Shown: one piece after another, positions 1 to 8,331 of the stretch
How the letters are laid out: every line of letters begins with the position of its first letter
Position numbering within the stretch: position 1 is the stretch's first letter
DNA from: Fen-1258 sp947085815
GTDB taxonomy: Bacteria; Bacteroidota; Ignavibacteria; Ignavibacteriales; Melioribacteraceae
DNA: 64,000 bases
Assembly: GCA_947085815.1 (NCBI GenBank)
Contig: CAMTXU010000024.1
Coordinates: 1 to 64,000 of the forward strand
Direction: 5' to 3'
Notes under the pieces: generated by a model
Database searches by the model: none
Seen by the model: only the letters and a program-made list of their open reading frames with translations
Told to the model about the DNA's origin: nothing
Translations under genes and position numbers: made by a program

Positions 1-163
1 GGTTGCTGCGGGATTCGGTCTCCGTTATTATTCCGATTTCGCACCATTCAGAATTGATTTTGGTCTAAAAGTGTATGATCCGAACGACCGCCGTCCAATT
101 TCCCAAAAACAATTTTGGAAAGATGTACTGCAATTTCATATCGGGATAGGTGAAGCTTTTTAA
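1..163 (+). CDS. Omp85/BamA-TamA family outer-membrane protein, C-terminal fragment
   Basis: The reading frame is open from base 2 and ends with TAA at 161-163, giving the last 53 residues of a protein whose start lies outside the window. The visible part has a strand ending in FRIDFGLKVYDP and finishes with FHIGIGEAF. That pattern (alternating hydrophobic strand, 'DFG' turn, terminal aromatic Phe) is typical of the last beta-strands of Omp85 surface-antigen barrels (BamA, TamA and relatives), where the terminal Phe forms part of the beta-signal. The protein would sit in the outer membrane and insert or translocate other proteins. Which Omp85 subtype it is cannot be told from this fragment. 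Confidence 0.75.
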   Translation, partial: VAAGFGLRYYSDFAPFRIDFGLKVYDPNDRRPISQKQFWKDVLQFHIGIGEAF

Positions 164-197
164 TATTAGGCGCTGAAATGACTGGTATATTCGTCTT

Positions 198-228
198 TTG
201 TTTACCATCCCTATTTTCCATAAATTTG
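198..228 (+). promoter_or_regulatory. Bacteroidota-type promoter upstream of yicC
   Basis: TTG at 198-200 is followed after exactly 20 bases by TAAATTTG at 221-228. This matches the TTG-N19-21-TAnnTTTG consensus known for the primary sigma factor of Bacteroidota. The yicC ATG at 252 would then have a very short leader of about 15-20 nt. Confidence 0.6.
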
Positions 229-251
229 CACCACTTTTTTAAGGGACTTCA

Positions 252-1127
252 ATGATTTCAAGTATGACCGGATATGGCAAGGGATTAGTCCAAAAAAACG
301 ATATTTCTATTGAAGCTGAAATAAAAAGTCTGAACAGCCGTTATCTGGATCTTTCTCTCCGTGTGCCTAAATTTTTGATGAATAAAGAATTCGAAATCCG
401 CGAAAAAGTTAAAAGTAGAATTAAACGGGGCAAGGTTTATCTTAACGTCACTGTCCGTAAAGGCGATTTTGAGGAAAAATTTAATGAAATTGACCCCGCT
501 GCAGTAAAATTTGCGGTTAGCTTGCTAAAGGAAATCAAGAAGTCTGCAAAGATTACTGAGAAACTTAGACTTAGCGATTTGATGCTCTTTCAGAATATGT
601 TGTTCAAAGACGATAATGAACAAGCCAGTGAAGAATTTGGTTTGGTTGCAGAAGCTATTGACGGCGCGATAGATAATTTGAATACTATGCGCGAAGCTGA
701 AGGTCACGAATTAGAGAAAGATTTACGTAAGAGAGTTCAAATAATTGAGGACGCTCTCAACAAAATTGAGAACGTTACCGATGAAAGCGTTAAAGCTTAT
801 TTTGAAAAGATAAAAGAGAAAGCCAGACAGTTGGTTGCAGATCTATCCAACAATCAAGACCGTCTTAACATGGAACTTGCTTTAATAGCCGAACGCGCAG
901 ACGTAACAGAAGAGTGTGTAAGACTGCGGAGCCATATTAAAATGTTTATTGATACAGTTGCAAAATCAGAAGACGCCGGGAGAAAGCTAAACTTCATAGT
1001 TCAAGAGATGAACCGTGAAGCCAATACGATTAACAGCAAGTCGGTTTCATCCGAAATTTCACAGAATGGAATTTCGATTAAAGAAGAGATAGAGAAAATC
1101 CGGGAACAAATTCAGAACATTGAGTAG
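252..1127 (+). CDS. yicC: YicC/YloC family endoribonuclease
   Basis: The 291-residue product starts MISSMTGYGKG, the hallmark of the YicC/YloC family, and is full length for it. The N-terminal YicC-like domain covers roughly residues 1-155. The C-terminal DUF1732 domain covers about 205-291 and ends in the conserved region around VQEMNREANTINSK. YicC proteins are reported to be endoribonucleases involved in RNA turnover. The gene is followed after three bases by gmk and then rpoZ, an order widely conserved in bacteria, and a strong promoter lies just upstream. The ATG is chosen because it gives the conserved MxSMTGYG start; no clear Shine-Dalgarno sequence is present. Confidence 0.92.
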   Translation: MISSMTGYGKGLVQKNDISIEAEIKSLNSRYLDLSLRVPKFLMNKEFEIREKVKSRIKRGKVYLNVTVRKGDFEEKFNEIDPAAVKFAVSLLKEIKKSAKITEKLRLSDLMLFQNMLFKDDNEQASEEFGLVAEAIDGAIDNLNTMREAEGHELEKDLRKRVQIIEDALNKIENVTDESVKAYFEKIKEKARQLVADLSNNQDRLNMELALIAERADVTEECVRLRSHIKMFIDTVAKSEDAGRKLNFIVQEMNREANTINSKSVSSEISQNGISIKEEIEKIREQIQNIE

Positions 1128-1130
1128 TGC

Positions 1131-1703
1131 GTGGCAAAGCATAAAGCTAAATTATTTGTATTTTCTGCGCCCAGCGGTTCCGGTAAAACTACCATTGTCC
1201 GTGATGTGCTAAAAAATTATCCGGATTTTGTCTTCTCGATCTCGGCTACAACAAGAAAGAAGAGATCGAATGAAAAAAACGGGGTCGATTATTTCTTCAT
1301 GAATGAGGAAGAATTTAAGAGGAAGATCGAGACCGGTGAATTTGTGGAGTGGGAAAAATTTTACGATTATTATTACGGCACCTTAAAAAATTTTGTTGAC
1401 GGGAACCTTGCAAAAGGTATTTCAACCGTCTATGAAGTTGATGTTAAAGGTGCACTTAGAATCAAGAAGAAATATTCTAATTCCGTCTTAATTTTTATCG
1501 CGCCGCCAAGTATTGAAAAGTTAAAAGAGAGATTAATCAATCGTAATACGGAAACAGACGAGGATTTAAGTAAAAGAATTGAACGGGCAGAAATGGAATT
1601 GAGTTTCAAAGATAAATTCGATTATGTAGTCTCAAACATTGATCTGGAAAACGCGAAAAAAGAAGTTAATAATATTATAGAAAGAGAAATAACAAAGGAG
1701 TAA
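1131..1703 (+). CDS. gmk: Guanylate kinase
   Basis: The 190-residue product phosphorylates GMP to GDP with ATP in purine nucleotide metabolism. The P-loop is seen as APSGSGKT at residues 13-20. The GMP-binding segment follows (SATTRKKRSNEKNGVDYFF, then GEFVEWEKFYDYYYGT). Length is normal for Gmk. The start is GTG at 1131, three bases after the yicC stop, because it places the P-loop at the usual distance from the N-terminus and no ATG is available. Co-transcription with yicC and rpoZ is likely from the spacing. Confidence 0.95.
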   Translation: MAKHKAKLFVFSAPSGSGKTTIVRDVLKNYPDFVFSISATTRKKRSNEKNGVDYFFMNEEEFKRKIETGEFVEWEKFYDYYYGTLKNFVDGNLAKGISTVYEVDVKGALRIKKKYSNSVLIFIAPPSIEKLKERLINRNTETDEDLSKRIERAEMELSFKDKFDYVVSNIDLENAKKEVNNIIEREITKE

Positions 1704-1708
1704 CTATC

Positions 1709-2002
1709 ATGGCAATTAAACCAATTAATTTGACGAAGATAAAAGCAAGTATCCCGAATCTTTATGAAGCTGTTATCGTTGCAGCAAGACGCGCTCGTAA
1801 AATTAACGACGACAATAAAACTGAATTCAATGCTCATTTGAGTACAATGAGCGCGGGACACGAGGATGAATTCGAAGAGAGAGAAAATCCCGAACAGATG
1901 AAACTCTCTCTTGAATTCGAAAAACGCGAGAAAGCTCATATTAAAGCTCTCAGCGAATTGGTAGAGAGTAAAATTGAATACAGGTACAAAGACACAAAGT
2001 AA
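1709..2002 (+). CDS. rpoZ: DNA-directed RNA polymerase omega subunit
   Basis: The 97-residue product carries the omega/Rpb6 signature around NLYEAVIVAARRARKIN (residues 17-33), the helix that contacts the beta' subunit and helps RNA polymerase assembly. The position directly after gmk is the classical location of rpoZ. An AAGGAG ribosome-binding site at 1695-1700 overlaps the end of gmk and supports the ATG at 1709. The C-terminal half is Glu/Lys rich and less conserved. A strong terminator follows. Confidence 0.88.
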   Translation: MAIKPINLTKIKASIPNLYEAVIVAARRARKINDDNKTEFNAHLSTMSAGHEDEFEERENPEQMKLSLEFEKREKAHIKALSELVESKIEYRYKDTK

Positions 2003-2028
2003 ATAAGTGTTTTGTTCTTAATATGCAT

Positions 2029-2060
2029 AGCGGAGATCTTTATAAGGTCTCCGCTTTTTT
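2029..2060 (+). terminator. Rho-independent terminator after rpoZ
   Basis: A 12-bp stem (agcggagatctt paired with aaggtctccgct, one G-T pair) with a 3-nt loop is followed directly by a run of T. It closes the yicC-gmk-rpoZ operon. Confidence 0.88.
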
Positions 2061-2158
2061 GTTAAAAATAGATTCTTCTTGTTACGTTAAAAATTTACTA
2101 AATTCAATTTGGAAGTCTGTAAGTCAACTTATAATCGAATAATATTTGTGGTTGCATT

Positions 2159-2953
2159 ATGGAATCTCGCACTAAAAATATAATTATCGAAACAATAAAA
2201 GATCAGCAGGCTGTGTTTGGCGATCTTCTTTTTGAAAATGTGGATGGGTCTGTGGAGGAAGCGTTGCGCAATAAAAAGAAAAAGATCAAAGTAGAGGATA
2301 AGAGTGAAATTACTTTGACTGATAATTTATTTGTTTCCCAAAGGGATGTCCAAAAGACTCCTTACGGAGGATTCCCAGAAGAATTTCAAAAAGTGGAATC
2401 ACTTATTGATCTCAATAATAAAATCTGCGAATGTCAAAATTGTGCACTCGGAAAAACAAGAACTAAATTTGTATTCGGTGTAGGAAATCCAAATGCAGAT
2501 GCTATGCTGATTGGCGAAGCGCCCGGACGCGATGAGGATTTACAAGGCGAACCGTTCGTGGGGCGCGCAGGCAAACTTCTCAATGATATTCTAAAAGCTG
2601 TTAAATTTGCACGTGAAGATGTGTACATTGCAAACATCTTAAAATGCCGTCCGCCAAATAACCGAGATCCTTTGCCGGGTGAGATGGAAACTTGTATGCC
2701 TTATCTTCACAAACAAATTGATTTAGTAAAACCAAAAATTATTTTATGTTTGGGAAGAGTTGCCGCTAACGGACTGCTTGGGAAAAAATTATCTCTTGGG
2801 CAGCTTCGCGAAAGTACATACGACTTCAATGGAATTAAAGTGATGGCTACATATCATCCCGCAGCGCTTCTTCGTAATCCTAATTGGAAACGGGGATGCT
2901 GGGAGGATGTTCAAAAATTTAGAAAATATTATGATGAATTAACGGCAAAGTAA
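2159..2953 (+). CDS. Family 4 (4Fe-4S) uracil-DNA glycosylase
   Basis: The 264-residue enzyme removes uracil from DNA in base-excision repair. The catalytic domain runs from about residue 75 to the end. It contains the GEAPGRDED motif (119-127), FVGRAGKLL, and the C-terminal HPAALLRNP motif (233-241). Iron-sulfur cluster cysteines can be seen as C92 and C95 (ECQNC), C163 (LKCRPPNNRDP) and C179 (ETCMPY), which is the family 4 pattern. The first ~75 residues are a poorly conserved charged extension. A fragment of a dispersed repeat appears embedded in that linker. The gene is followed one base later by dnaB, and both are replication/repair functions. Confidence 0.92.
   Translation: MESRTKNIIIETIKDQQAVFGDLLFENVDGSVEEALRNKKKKIKVEDKSEITLTDNLFVSQRDVQKTPYGGFPEEFQKVESLIDLNNKICECQNCALGKTRTKFVFGVGNPNADAMLIGEAPGRDEDLQGEPFVGRAGKLLNDILKAVKFAREDVYIANILKCRPPNNRDPLPGEMETCMPYLHKQIDLVKPKIILCLGRVAANGLLGKKLSLGQLRESTYDFNGIKVMATYHPAALLRNPNWKRGCWEDVQKFRKYYDELTAK
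2345..2376 (+). repeat. Dispersed-repeat core embedded in the UDG linker
   Basis: The segment gatgtccaaaagactcc followed by ttacggagga resembles the core gtccgaaggactcc(t)atggaga seen in intergenic repeats at 18809-18832 and 31178-31201. It matches the copy at 40986-41032 even better (gactccttacggagga). In frame it encodes DVQKTPYGGFPE between the N-terminal extension and the catalytic domain. The similarity was found by eye, so chance or convergence cannot be excluded. Confidence 0.45.
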
Positions 2954-2954
2954 A

Positions 2955-4433
2955 ATGGCAAAAAGAACTCCATCCCGTCATAGCGAAAAAAAAGACGGTG
3001 ATATTGAAAAATTAAGAGCCGCTTCAAAAATTCCTCCTTCAGTTCCGGAAGTGGAAATGGCTGTACTCGGCGCTATGCTAATTGATAATGACGCTGTTCC
3101 GAAAGCAATAGAAATATTGAAACCGGAATCATTCTTCGATAAAAGAAATAGAATTATTTTCGAATCGATGTCTTCACTCTATGAATCGAATGAGCCGATC
3201 GATACCGTATCAGTTTACGAAGAATTGAAAAAAGCAGGCAAGAGCGATGAAGCCGGCGGAGCTGCATATCTAAGTAAACTTACTCAGGATATCTCTTCTG
3301 CTGCAAATATCGATTACCATGCGCGCGTTGTTCTGGAAAAATGGATTCTCCGACAACTGATATCCGCTTCTTTTGAAATTGCAAATTCTGCTTACGAAGG
3401 TAATGAAGATGTTTTTGATTTATTGGATGCCGCTGAGGCAAAAATATTCCAGATCTCCGAAAAAGGAATTAAAGAATCGTTCAAGTCGATGGATAAAGCT
3501 GTAAAAGAAGCGCTCGAATTGATCGAGGCAATCCATTCAAAAAGTATCTCAACATTTTCTGTCCCTTCAGGATTTTATGAATTAGACGAACTGCTTGGCG
3601 GATTTCAAAAATCCGATCTGATAATTATTGCTGCGAGACCCTCCATGGGCAAAACGGCTTTCGCTATGTCTGCGGCGCGTAATGCCGCCATAGAGCACCA
3701 AATACCTATTGCGGTCTTCAGTTTGGAAATGGCAACAATACAGCTTGCAACAAGATTAATTTCTGCAGAAGCCCGCATCAATGCACATAACGTTCGTACC
3801 GGAAAATTTAAAGCCGAAGAGGGCGCTAAAATCAGCCGCACAGTTCACAAATTAAGTAAAGCTCCAATCTACATTGATGACACTCCGGCGATTTCAATTC
3901 TTGAACTTCGTGCAAAAGCGAGACGCTTGAAGAATGAAAAAAATATCGGATTGATCATAATAGATTATTTGCAGCTTCTGAGTGCTTCCTATAATATGGA
4001 AAGCCGCGAACGTGAAATTTCTACTATCTCACGTTCTTTAAAAGCCCTAGCAAAGGAACTAAATATTCCAGTCATTGCTCTTTCTCAGTTAAACAGGCAG
4101 GTGGAATCCCGAACCGATAAAAGACCGATGCTTTCGGATTTGCGCGAATCAGGTTCCATTGAGCAGGATGCCGACGTTGTTATTTTCCTGTACCGTCCTG
4201 AAGTTTATGGTATCACACAATTCTCTGCCGGCGATATGAATGGCGAAACAACCGAAGGTGTGGCAGAAGTAATAGTTGGTAAACAAAGAAACGGACCTAT
4301 TGGCGAGGTTAAATTACGTTTCATAAAAGATTATGCACGATTTGAAAACCTCGATCGATTCAGACAACATCAAATACCTGCCGGTGCTGAGCAAGCTGCC
4401 ATCGGTTCGGGAGTGGAGGATTTCCCAATATGA
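2955..4433 (+). CDS. dnaB: Replicative DNA helicase DnaB
   Basis: The 492-residue protein is the hexameric helicase that unwinds DNA at the replication fork. The N-terminal helical (primase-interaction) domain starts with PPSVPEVEMAVLGAML (residues 28-43). The RecA-like ATPase domain shows Walker A ARPSMGKT (227-234), Walker B IIIDYLQLL (334-342), and the conserved RESGSIEQDADVV (397-409) with the arginine-finger region. Length is typical and no intein interrupts the P-loop. The ATG is one base after the UDG stop. The stop codon overlaps the start of the next gene (ATGA), so the two are probably translationally coupled. Confidence 0.96.
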   Translation: MAKRTPSRHSEKKDGDIEKLRAASKIPPSVPEVEMAVLGAMLIDNDAVPKAIEILKPESFFDKRNRIIFESMSSLYESNEPIDTVSVYEELKKAGKSDEAGGAAYLSKLTQDISSAANIDYHARVVLEKWILRQLISASFEIANSAYEGNEDVFDLLDAAEAKIFQISEKGIKESFKSMDKAVKEALELIEAIHSKSISTFSVPSGFYELDELLGGFQKSDLIIIAARPSMGKTAFAMSAARNAAIEHQIPIAVFSLEMATIQLATRLISAEARINAHNVRTGKFKAEEGAKISRTVHKLSKAPIYIDDTPAISILELRAKARRLKNEKNIGLIIIDYLQLLSASYNMESREREISTISRSLKALAKELNIPVIALSQLNRQVESRTDKRPMLSDLRESGSIEQDADVVIFLYRPEVYGITQFSAGDMNGETTEGVAEVIVGKQRNGPIGEVKLRFIKDYARFENLDRFRQHQIPAGAEQAAIGSGVEDFPI

Positions 4434-5278
4434 AAAATTATTTATTACTCTCGTTTTTATTCTTGTTCTCAATTGAATGTTTGGCACAAGCAATCTATAC
4501 TCAGAAAGATGTAGATGTTTGTACATCAAAGTTCAACCTTGCGGTGGATCAAAAACTTTCATCTTTACCTATTAATCAAGTCATTATTGAAATAGGAAAA
4601 AGTTTTCTCGGAACTGAATATGTAGCGAATACTCTTGAAAAAGGGGACGAAGAAAAACTTGTTATAAATCTTACCGGATTAGATTGCTACATATTTCTCG
4701 AAACTTCACTTGCTTTTTCGCGCTGCATTAAAAGCGGAAAGACTTCTTTTGAAGATTATCAGAAAGAAGTGACTAATCTCCGTTACAGAGATGGGAAGCT
4801 GAATGAATATCCTTCACGGCTTCATTATTTCTCCGATTGGATTTTTGATATGGACAAACGGGGAATTGGAAAAGATATCACAAAAGAAATAGGCGGTAAA
4901 CCGTATAATAAAATAATCAACTTCATGACTACTCACGTTGACTCCTATAAGCAATTGAAAAGTAATTCCAAGTTTGTAGATGAAATGGTTAAGATTGAGA
5001 ATGAAATCAGCGCGCGCAGCTATTCTTACATTCCGCAGGCAGAAATTGAATCAGCCGAGAGTAAAATTCAAAACGGAGACATAATTGGAATTACTACAAG
5101 TGTTGAAGGAATGGACATTGCACACACAGGAATTGCAATTCGAATGAATGACGGAAGAATTCATTTTATGCACGCACCAATTGTGGGGCATAAAGTACAA
5201 ATCACTGAAAGACCGCTGGCTGATTACATAAGAGGAAATAAAAGGCAAACGGGGATAATGGTTTTAAGAGCAATTTAA
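4430..5278 (+). CDS. Secreted DUF1460 (NlpC/P60-like) amidase
   Basis: The 282-residue product begins with a signal peptide (MKNYLLLSFLFLFSIECLAQ, cleavage near residue 19-20), so it is exported. The remainder matches the DUF1460 family, an NlpC/P60-type cysteine hydrolase group that cleaves peptidoglycan-derived muropeptides (family knowledge). The probable nucleophile is C86 in the LTGLDCYIFLE segment. The probable histidine is H232 in DIAHTGIAIR, followed by GRIHFMHA. The start overlaps dnaB by 4 nt. The link with a replication gene is positional only; I infer a cell-wall recycling role. Confidence 0.8.
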   Translation: MKNYLLLSFLFLFSIECLAQAIYTQKDVDVCTSKFNLAVDQKLSSLPINQVIIEIGKSFLGTEYVANTLEKGDEEKLVINLTGLDCYIFLETSLAFSRCIKSGKTSFEDYQKEVTNLRYRDGKLNEYPSRLHYFSDWIFDMDKRGIGKDITKEIGGKPYNKIINFMTTHVDSYKQLKSNSKFVDEMVKIENEISARSYSYIPQAEIESAESKIQNGDIIGITTSVEGMDIAHTGIAIRMNDGRIHFMHAPIVGHKVQITERPLADYIRGNKRQTGIMVLRAI

Positions 5279-5321
5279 TATTTTAATTACAATTTACGAT
5301 TTAGTAATTCTCAATTCTCAA

Positions 5322-6176
5322 TTATTTTTTCACCAATCCCAACAGCACCTTAATATTCTCCAAATCCTCTTTTTGATCCTTCCCTTTAGGCGTTTCTAAT
5401 ATCTTGGGTACTTTTTCAAGTTTCTTGTCATTCATGATGTTGGTAAATCCTTCAATACCTATAAACCCTTTTCCGATATGATCATGTCTATCTACGCGAC
5501 TGCCGAGATCTTTCTTGCTGTCGTTCATGTGAATGCACTTCAGCAGATCCAATCCGATGATTTCGTCAAACTCTTTAATAACTTTTTTGTACTCTTTGGC
5601 ATCTTTAATATTATAACCCGCCGCCCAGATATGAGCCGTATCTATGCAAACACACATTCGCTCTTTATCATCAACCATATCGATTATCTTTTTCAACTGC
5701 TCAAAACGGTAACCAAGGGCATTTCCCTGTCCAGCAGTTACTTCGAGCATACTCATTACTTTAAATTTTTTTGTCTTTTCATGAGCAATATTTAAAGACT
5801 CGGCGATAATTTTAAGCCCCTCTTCCTCGCCTTGTTCCCCGTGAGAGCCGGGATGAAAATTGAGATAAGGAATAGCAAGTTGTTCGCAACGGTTCAGTTC
5901 ATCAAGAAAAGCACTGCGCGACTTCTCAAGATTTTCTGGATCTTTTGCGCATAGATTAATCAAATAAGAATCATGAGACACAACAACTTTTACATTGGAT
6001 TTTTTTTGTTTTTCCTTGAAAGCCGTTATCTCTTTTTCTGATAGTTCTTTTGAAACCCATCTGTTGTTATTCTTTGTGAAAAGTTGAATAGCGGTAAAAC
6101 CGAGTGTTTCACCACCATCAATTGCAGAATCAACTCCCCCACTGACAAATACATGCGCGCCAAGTAAATGTTTCAT
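5322..6176 (-). CDS. nfo: Endonuclease IV (AP endonuclease)
   Basis: The 284-residue enzyme cuts DNA at abasic sites and so acts downstream of glycosylases such as the UDG encoded nearby. Zn-binding TIM-barrel motifs are clear: LGAHVFVSGG at the N-terminus, VVSHDSYLINL, LNFHPGSHG, MLEVTAGQGNALG, CIDTAHIWAAGY, and IHMNDSKKDLGSRVDRHDHIG. All the metal-binding His/Glu/Asp positions of the family appear present and length is normal. It is convergent with the DUF1460 gene. Its start faces the RmlD-like gene across a 151-bp divergent region. Confidence 0.94.
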   Translation of the reverse strand: MKHLLGAHVFVSGGVDSAIDGGETLGFTAIQLFTKNNNRWVSKELSEKEITAFKEKQKKSNVKVVVSHDSYLINLCAKDPENLEKSRSAFLDELNRCEQLAIPYLNFHPGSHGEQGEEEGLKIIAESLNIAHEKTKKFKVMSMLEVTAGQGNALGYRFEQLKKIIDMVDDKERMCVCIDTAHIWAAGYNIKDAKEYKKVIKEFDEIIGLDLLKCIHMNDSKKDLGSRVDRHDHIGKGFIGIEGFTNIMNDKKLEKVPKILETPKGKDQKEDLENIKVLLGLVKK

Positions 6177-6327
6177 TACTTTTCCTTTCGATTATTCATG
6201 CTCTTGCTCAGTTTTTAAGGATTATTACTAACACAAACAAGATCACTAATTAGTTCATGAATTAATTTTCTTTTTGATTCAAAGATAATATTATTGTTAT
6301 GAAAAAATTATGGAATGATTACCCGAC

Positions 6328-7215
6328 ATGAAAATATTTATCACCGGCGGAAGCGGAATGCTGGGTCAATATCTCAACACCGAACTGAGCAAGAAAAATG
6401 AAATTTTAACACAATACCAATCGGATATCGGGAATTGTGGAAATTTCACGAGCGAGAAGTTATCAATCACTAATTACGTGAAGCTTGAAAAAATTTTTAA
6501 CTCGTTCAAACCGGATGTTGTAATACACACGGCGGCAATATCAAATACCGAAAAAGCCGATAAACTTCCTGCCGATATTGTTTACAAAGTCAATGTGAAC
6601 GCGACATCAAAGCTGGCTGAACTTTGCTCTCAATCCGATGCAAAGTTAGTATATTTATCAACCGATTTAGTTTACGCCGGTTATCGGGGATCAATGCTTA
6701 ATGAAGACGCAAAATTAATTCCCATTTCATTATATGCCGAGACAAAACTTATGGGTGAAAGAAAAATTCAGGAGACGTTTGGAAATTACATAATATTACG
6801 TGAAGCACTTTTGATTGGATTTGGGTTAAATCATTCCAGAAATAATTTTCATCTGATGTACGAGAAACTTGTAAAGAAAGAAACTGTCACTTTGTTTACA
6901 GATCAATTCCGAACACCTCTAGCACTTCATGATGCCGCCCGCATGATTGCCGGGTTGCTTGATAAAAACATCAATGGAGAAGTTATTAATTTTGGCGGGC
7001 AAGATAGATTATCCAGATTCGAAGTGGGAAAAATACTCTGTGAAGAAGGGGGTTTCGATAAAAATTTACTCGTTAGCAAAACGATGGAAGAAGCAGATAT
7101 CACTTACAAAGTAGCCGATGTATCCATGAGCATCGAAAAACTTCTCTCTTATGGAATAAAACCGCAATCATGCCGCGAATCCATTAAACAAATTTTATCG
7201 GGGATAATTAATTAA
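6328..7215 (+). CDS. RmlD-like NAD(P)-dependent sugar reductase (SDR)
   Basis: The 295-residue protein is an extended short-chain dehydrogenase. The nucleotide-binding GxxGxxG is seen at residues 7-13 (GGSGMLG). The SDR catalytic pair is Y136 and K140 (YAETK), with STDLVYAG just before it as in dTDP-4-dehydrorhamnose reductases. RmlD makes dTDP-rhamnose, but no rmlA, rmlB or rmlC is in the window, so the exact substrate is unknown. Its TAA overlaps the ribD ATG by one base (TAATG), so it is translationally coupled to riboflavin synthesis genes. No functional reason for this is evident. Confidence 0.8.
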   Translation: MKIFITGGSGMLGQYLNTELSKKNEILTQYQSDIGNCGNFTSEKLSITNYVKLEKIFNSFKPDVVIHTAAISNTEKADKLPADIVYKVNVNATSKLAELCSQSDAKLVYLSTDLVYAGYRGSMLNEDAKLIPISLYAETKLMGERKIQETFGNYIILREALLIGFGLNHSRNNFHLMYEKLVKKETVTLFTDQFRTPLALHDAARMIAGLLDKNINGEVINFGGQDRLSRFEVGKILCEEGGFDKNLLVSKTMEEADITYKVADVSMSIEKLLSYGIKPQSCRESIKQILSGIIN

Positions 7216-8297
7216 TGATAGACCCTCTAGATTATGAATATATACAAAAGTGTTTTGAATTAGCCCGCAACGGAAGAGGATTAGTTTCACCCAATCCGCT
7301 TGTTGGAGTGGTAATCATGAAAGATGGTGAAGTGATCTCCGAAGGCTATCATAAAAAATATGGGGGCAATCATGCGGAGGCTGAAGCAATTTTTGCGACC
7401 GAACTTGACTTAACCGGCTCTACTTTATATTGTAATTTGGAGCCGTGTTGTCATACAAATAAAAAGACTCCGCCGTGTGTACCATTAATTATTAAAAGCG
7501 GTATTGAACGAGTTGTCTTTAGCAATCTTGATCCTAATCCGTCTGTTAATGGTAAAGGAGTATTACAATTGACTGCTGCGGGAATAGAGGTTACAAGCGG
7601 AGTACTGGCGGATATCGGAGAAAAACTAAACCGGTTTTATTTCAAGACTGTCCGTAAAAAAATTCCGTACGTAACTGTAAAAATTGCTCAATCGAAAGAT
7701 GGAATAATCAATTCATCCGCTTCACAAAGAACAATCATCACATCGGAAAATGCCGAAATATTTGTGCATCATCAAAGATCAATTTTCGATGCAGTACTAG
7801 TAGGGGCAAACACAATCAAAATCGATAATCCAAAGTTGACGGTGAGGAAGATAGAAGGTAGAAATCCAATCCGTCTGGTACTTGACGGTAAGCTGACTTC
7901 AAATATTAATTCGAATGTATTTAATGACGAGTGGAAAAATAGAACATGGGTTATAACTTCTATCTCCGGCAACGTGGCGAAGAAAGAGATGTTTCGGCGG
8001 AAGGGTATTCGAATAATTGAAATGTATTCGGATTCTGAAGGGAGACTTGAGATGAATGACGTATTGATGATGCTCTACTCCAAGAATATTAGCTCTATCT
8101 TTGTCGAAGGAGGGGCTGATATTTTCTCGCAATTTATAAGAAAAAATTTATTGGATGAAATGATCATTTTGGAAGCACCGCTGATTTTAGAGGGGGGAAT
8201 TGCAGCTTTTAATGGTAAAATACCGGAAAACCTCAAATTGGAGTCAATTGAAGCGCTTCCGCCTGATGAAAAAAGAATTTATAAACGAATTGAATAG
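7215..8297 (+). CDS. ribD: Bifunctional riboflavin deaminase/reductase RibD
   Basis: The 360-residue protein performs two steps: deamination of the pyrimidine intermediate, then reduction of its ribosyl chain. The N-terminal deaminase domain (about 1-145) shows the zinc site HAE at 53-55 and LEPCCHTNKKTPPC at 75-88. The C-terminal reductase domain (about 150-360) starts PYVTVKIAQSKDGI and includes VLVGANTIKIDNPKLTVR and FVEGGADIFSQF. It heads a complete ribD-ribE-ribBA-ribH cluster. No FMN riboswitch is possible in the one-base overlap with the upstream gene. Confidence 0.94.
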   Translation: MIDPLDYEYIQKCFELARNGRGLVSPNPLVGVVIMKDGEVISEGYHKKYGGNHAEAEAIFATELDLTGSTLYCNLEPCCHTNKKTPPCVPLIIKSGIERVVFSNLDPNPSVNGKGVLQLTAAGIEVTSGVLADIGEKLNRFYFKTVRKKIPYVTVKIAQSKDGIINSSASQRTIITSENAEIFVHHQRSIFDAVLVGANTIKIDNPKLTVRKIEGRNPIRLVLDGKLTSNINSNVFNDEWKNRTWVITSISGNVAKKEMFRRKGIRIIEMYSDSEGRLEMNDVLMMLYSKNISSIFVEGGADIFSQFIRKNLLDEMIILEAPLILEGGIAAFNGKIPENLKLESIEALPPDEKRIYKRIE

Positions 8298-8331
8298 TGC
8301 TTAAATCCGCAGGAGTTGATATTTTTACAAT

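Noticed and set aside
3600..4000. Intein in DnaB, a frequent insertion site
   Set aside because: The P-loop and DYLQLL regions are continuous and of normal length.
7100..7230. FMN riboswitch expected before riboflavin genes
   Set aside because: ribD begins one base inside the upstream gene's stop, and neither this junction nor the region upstream of 6328 shows the conserved FMN-riboswitch sequence.
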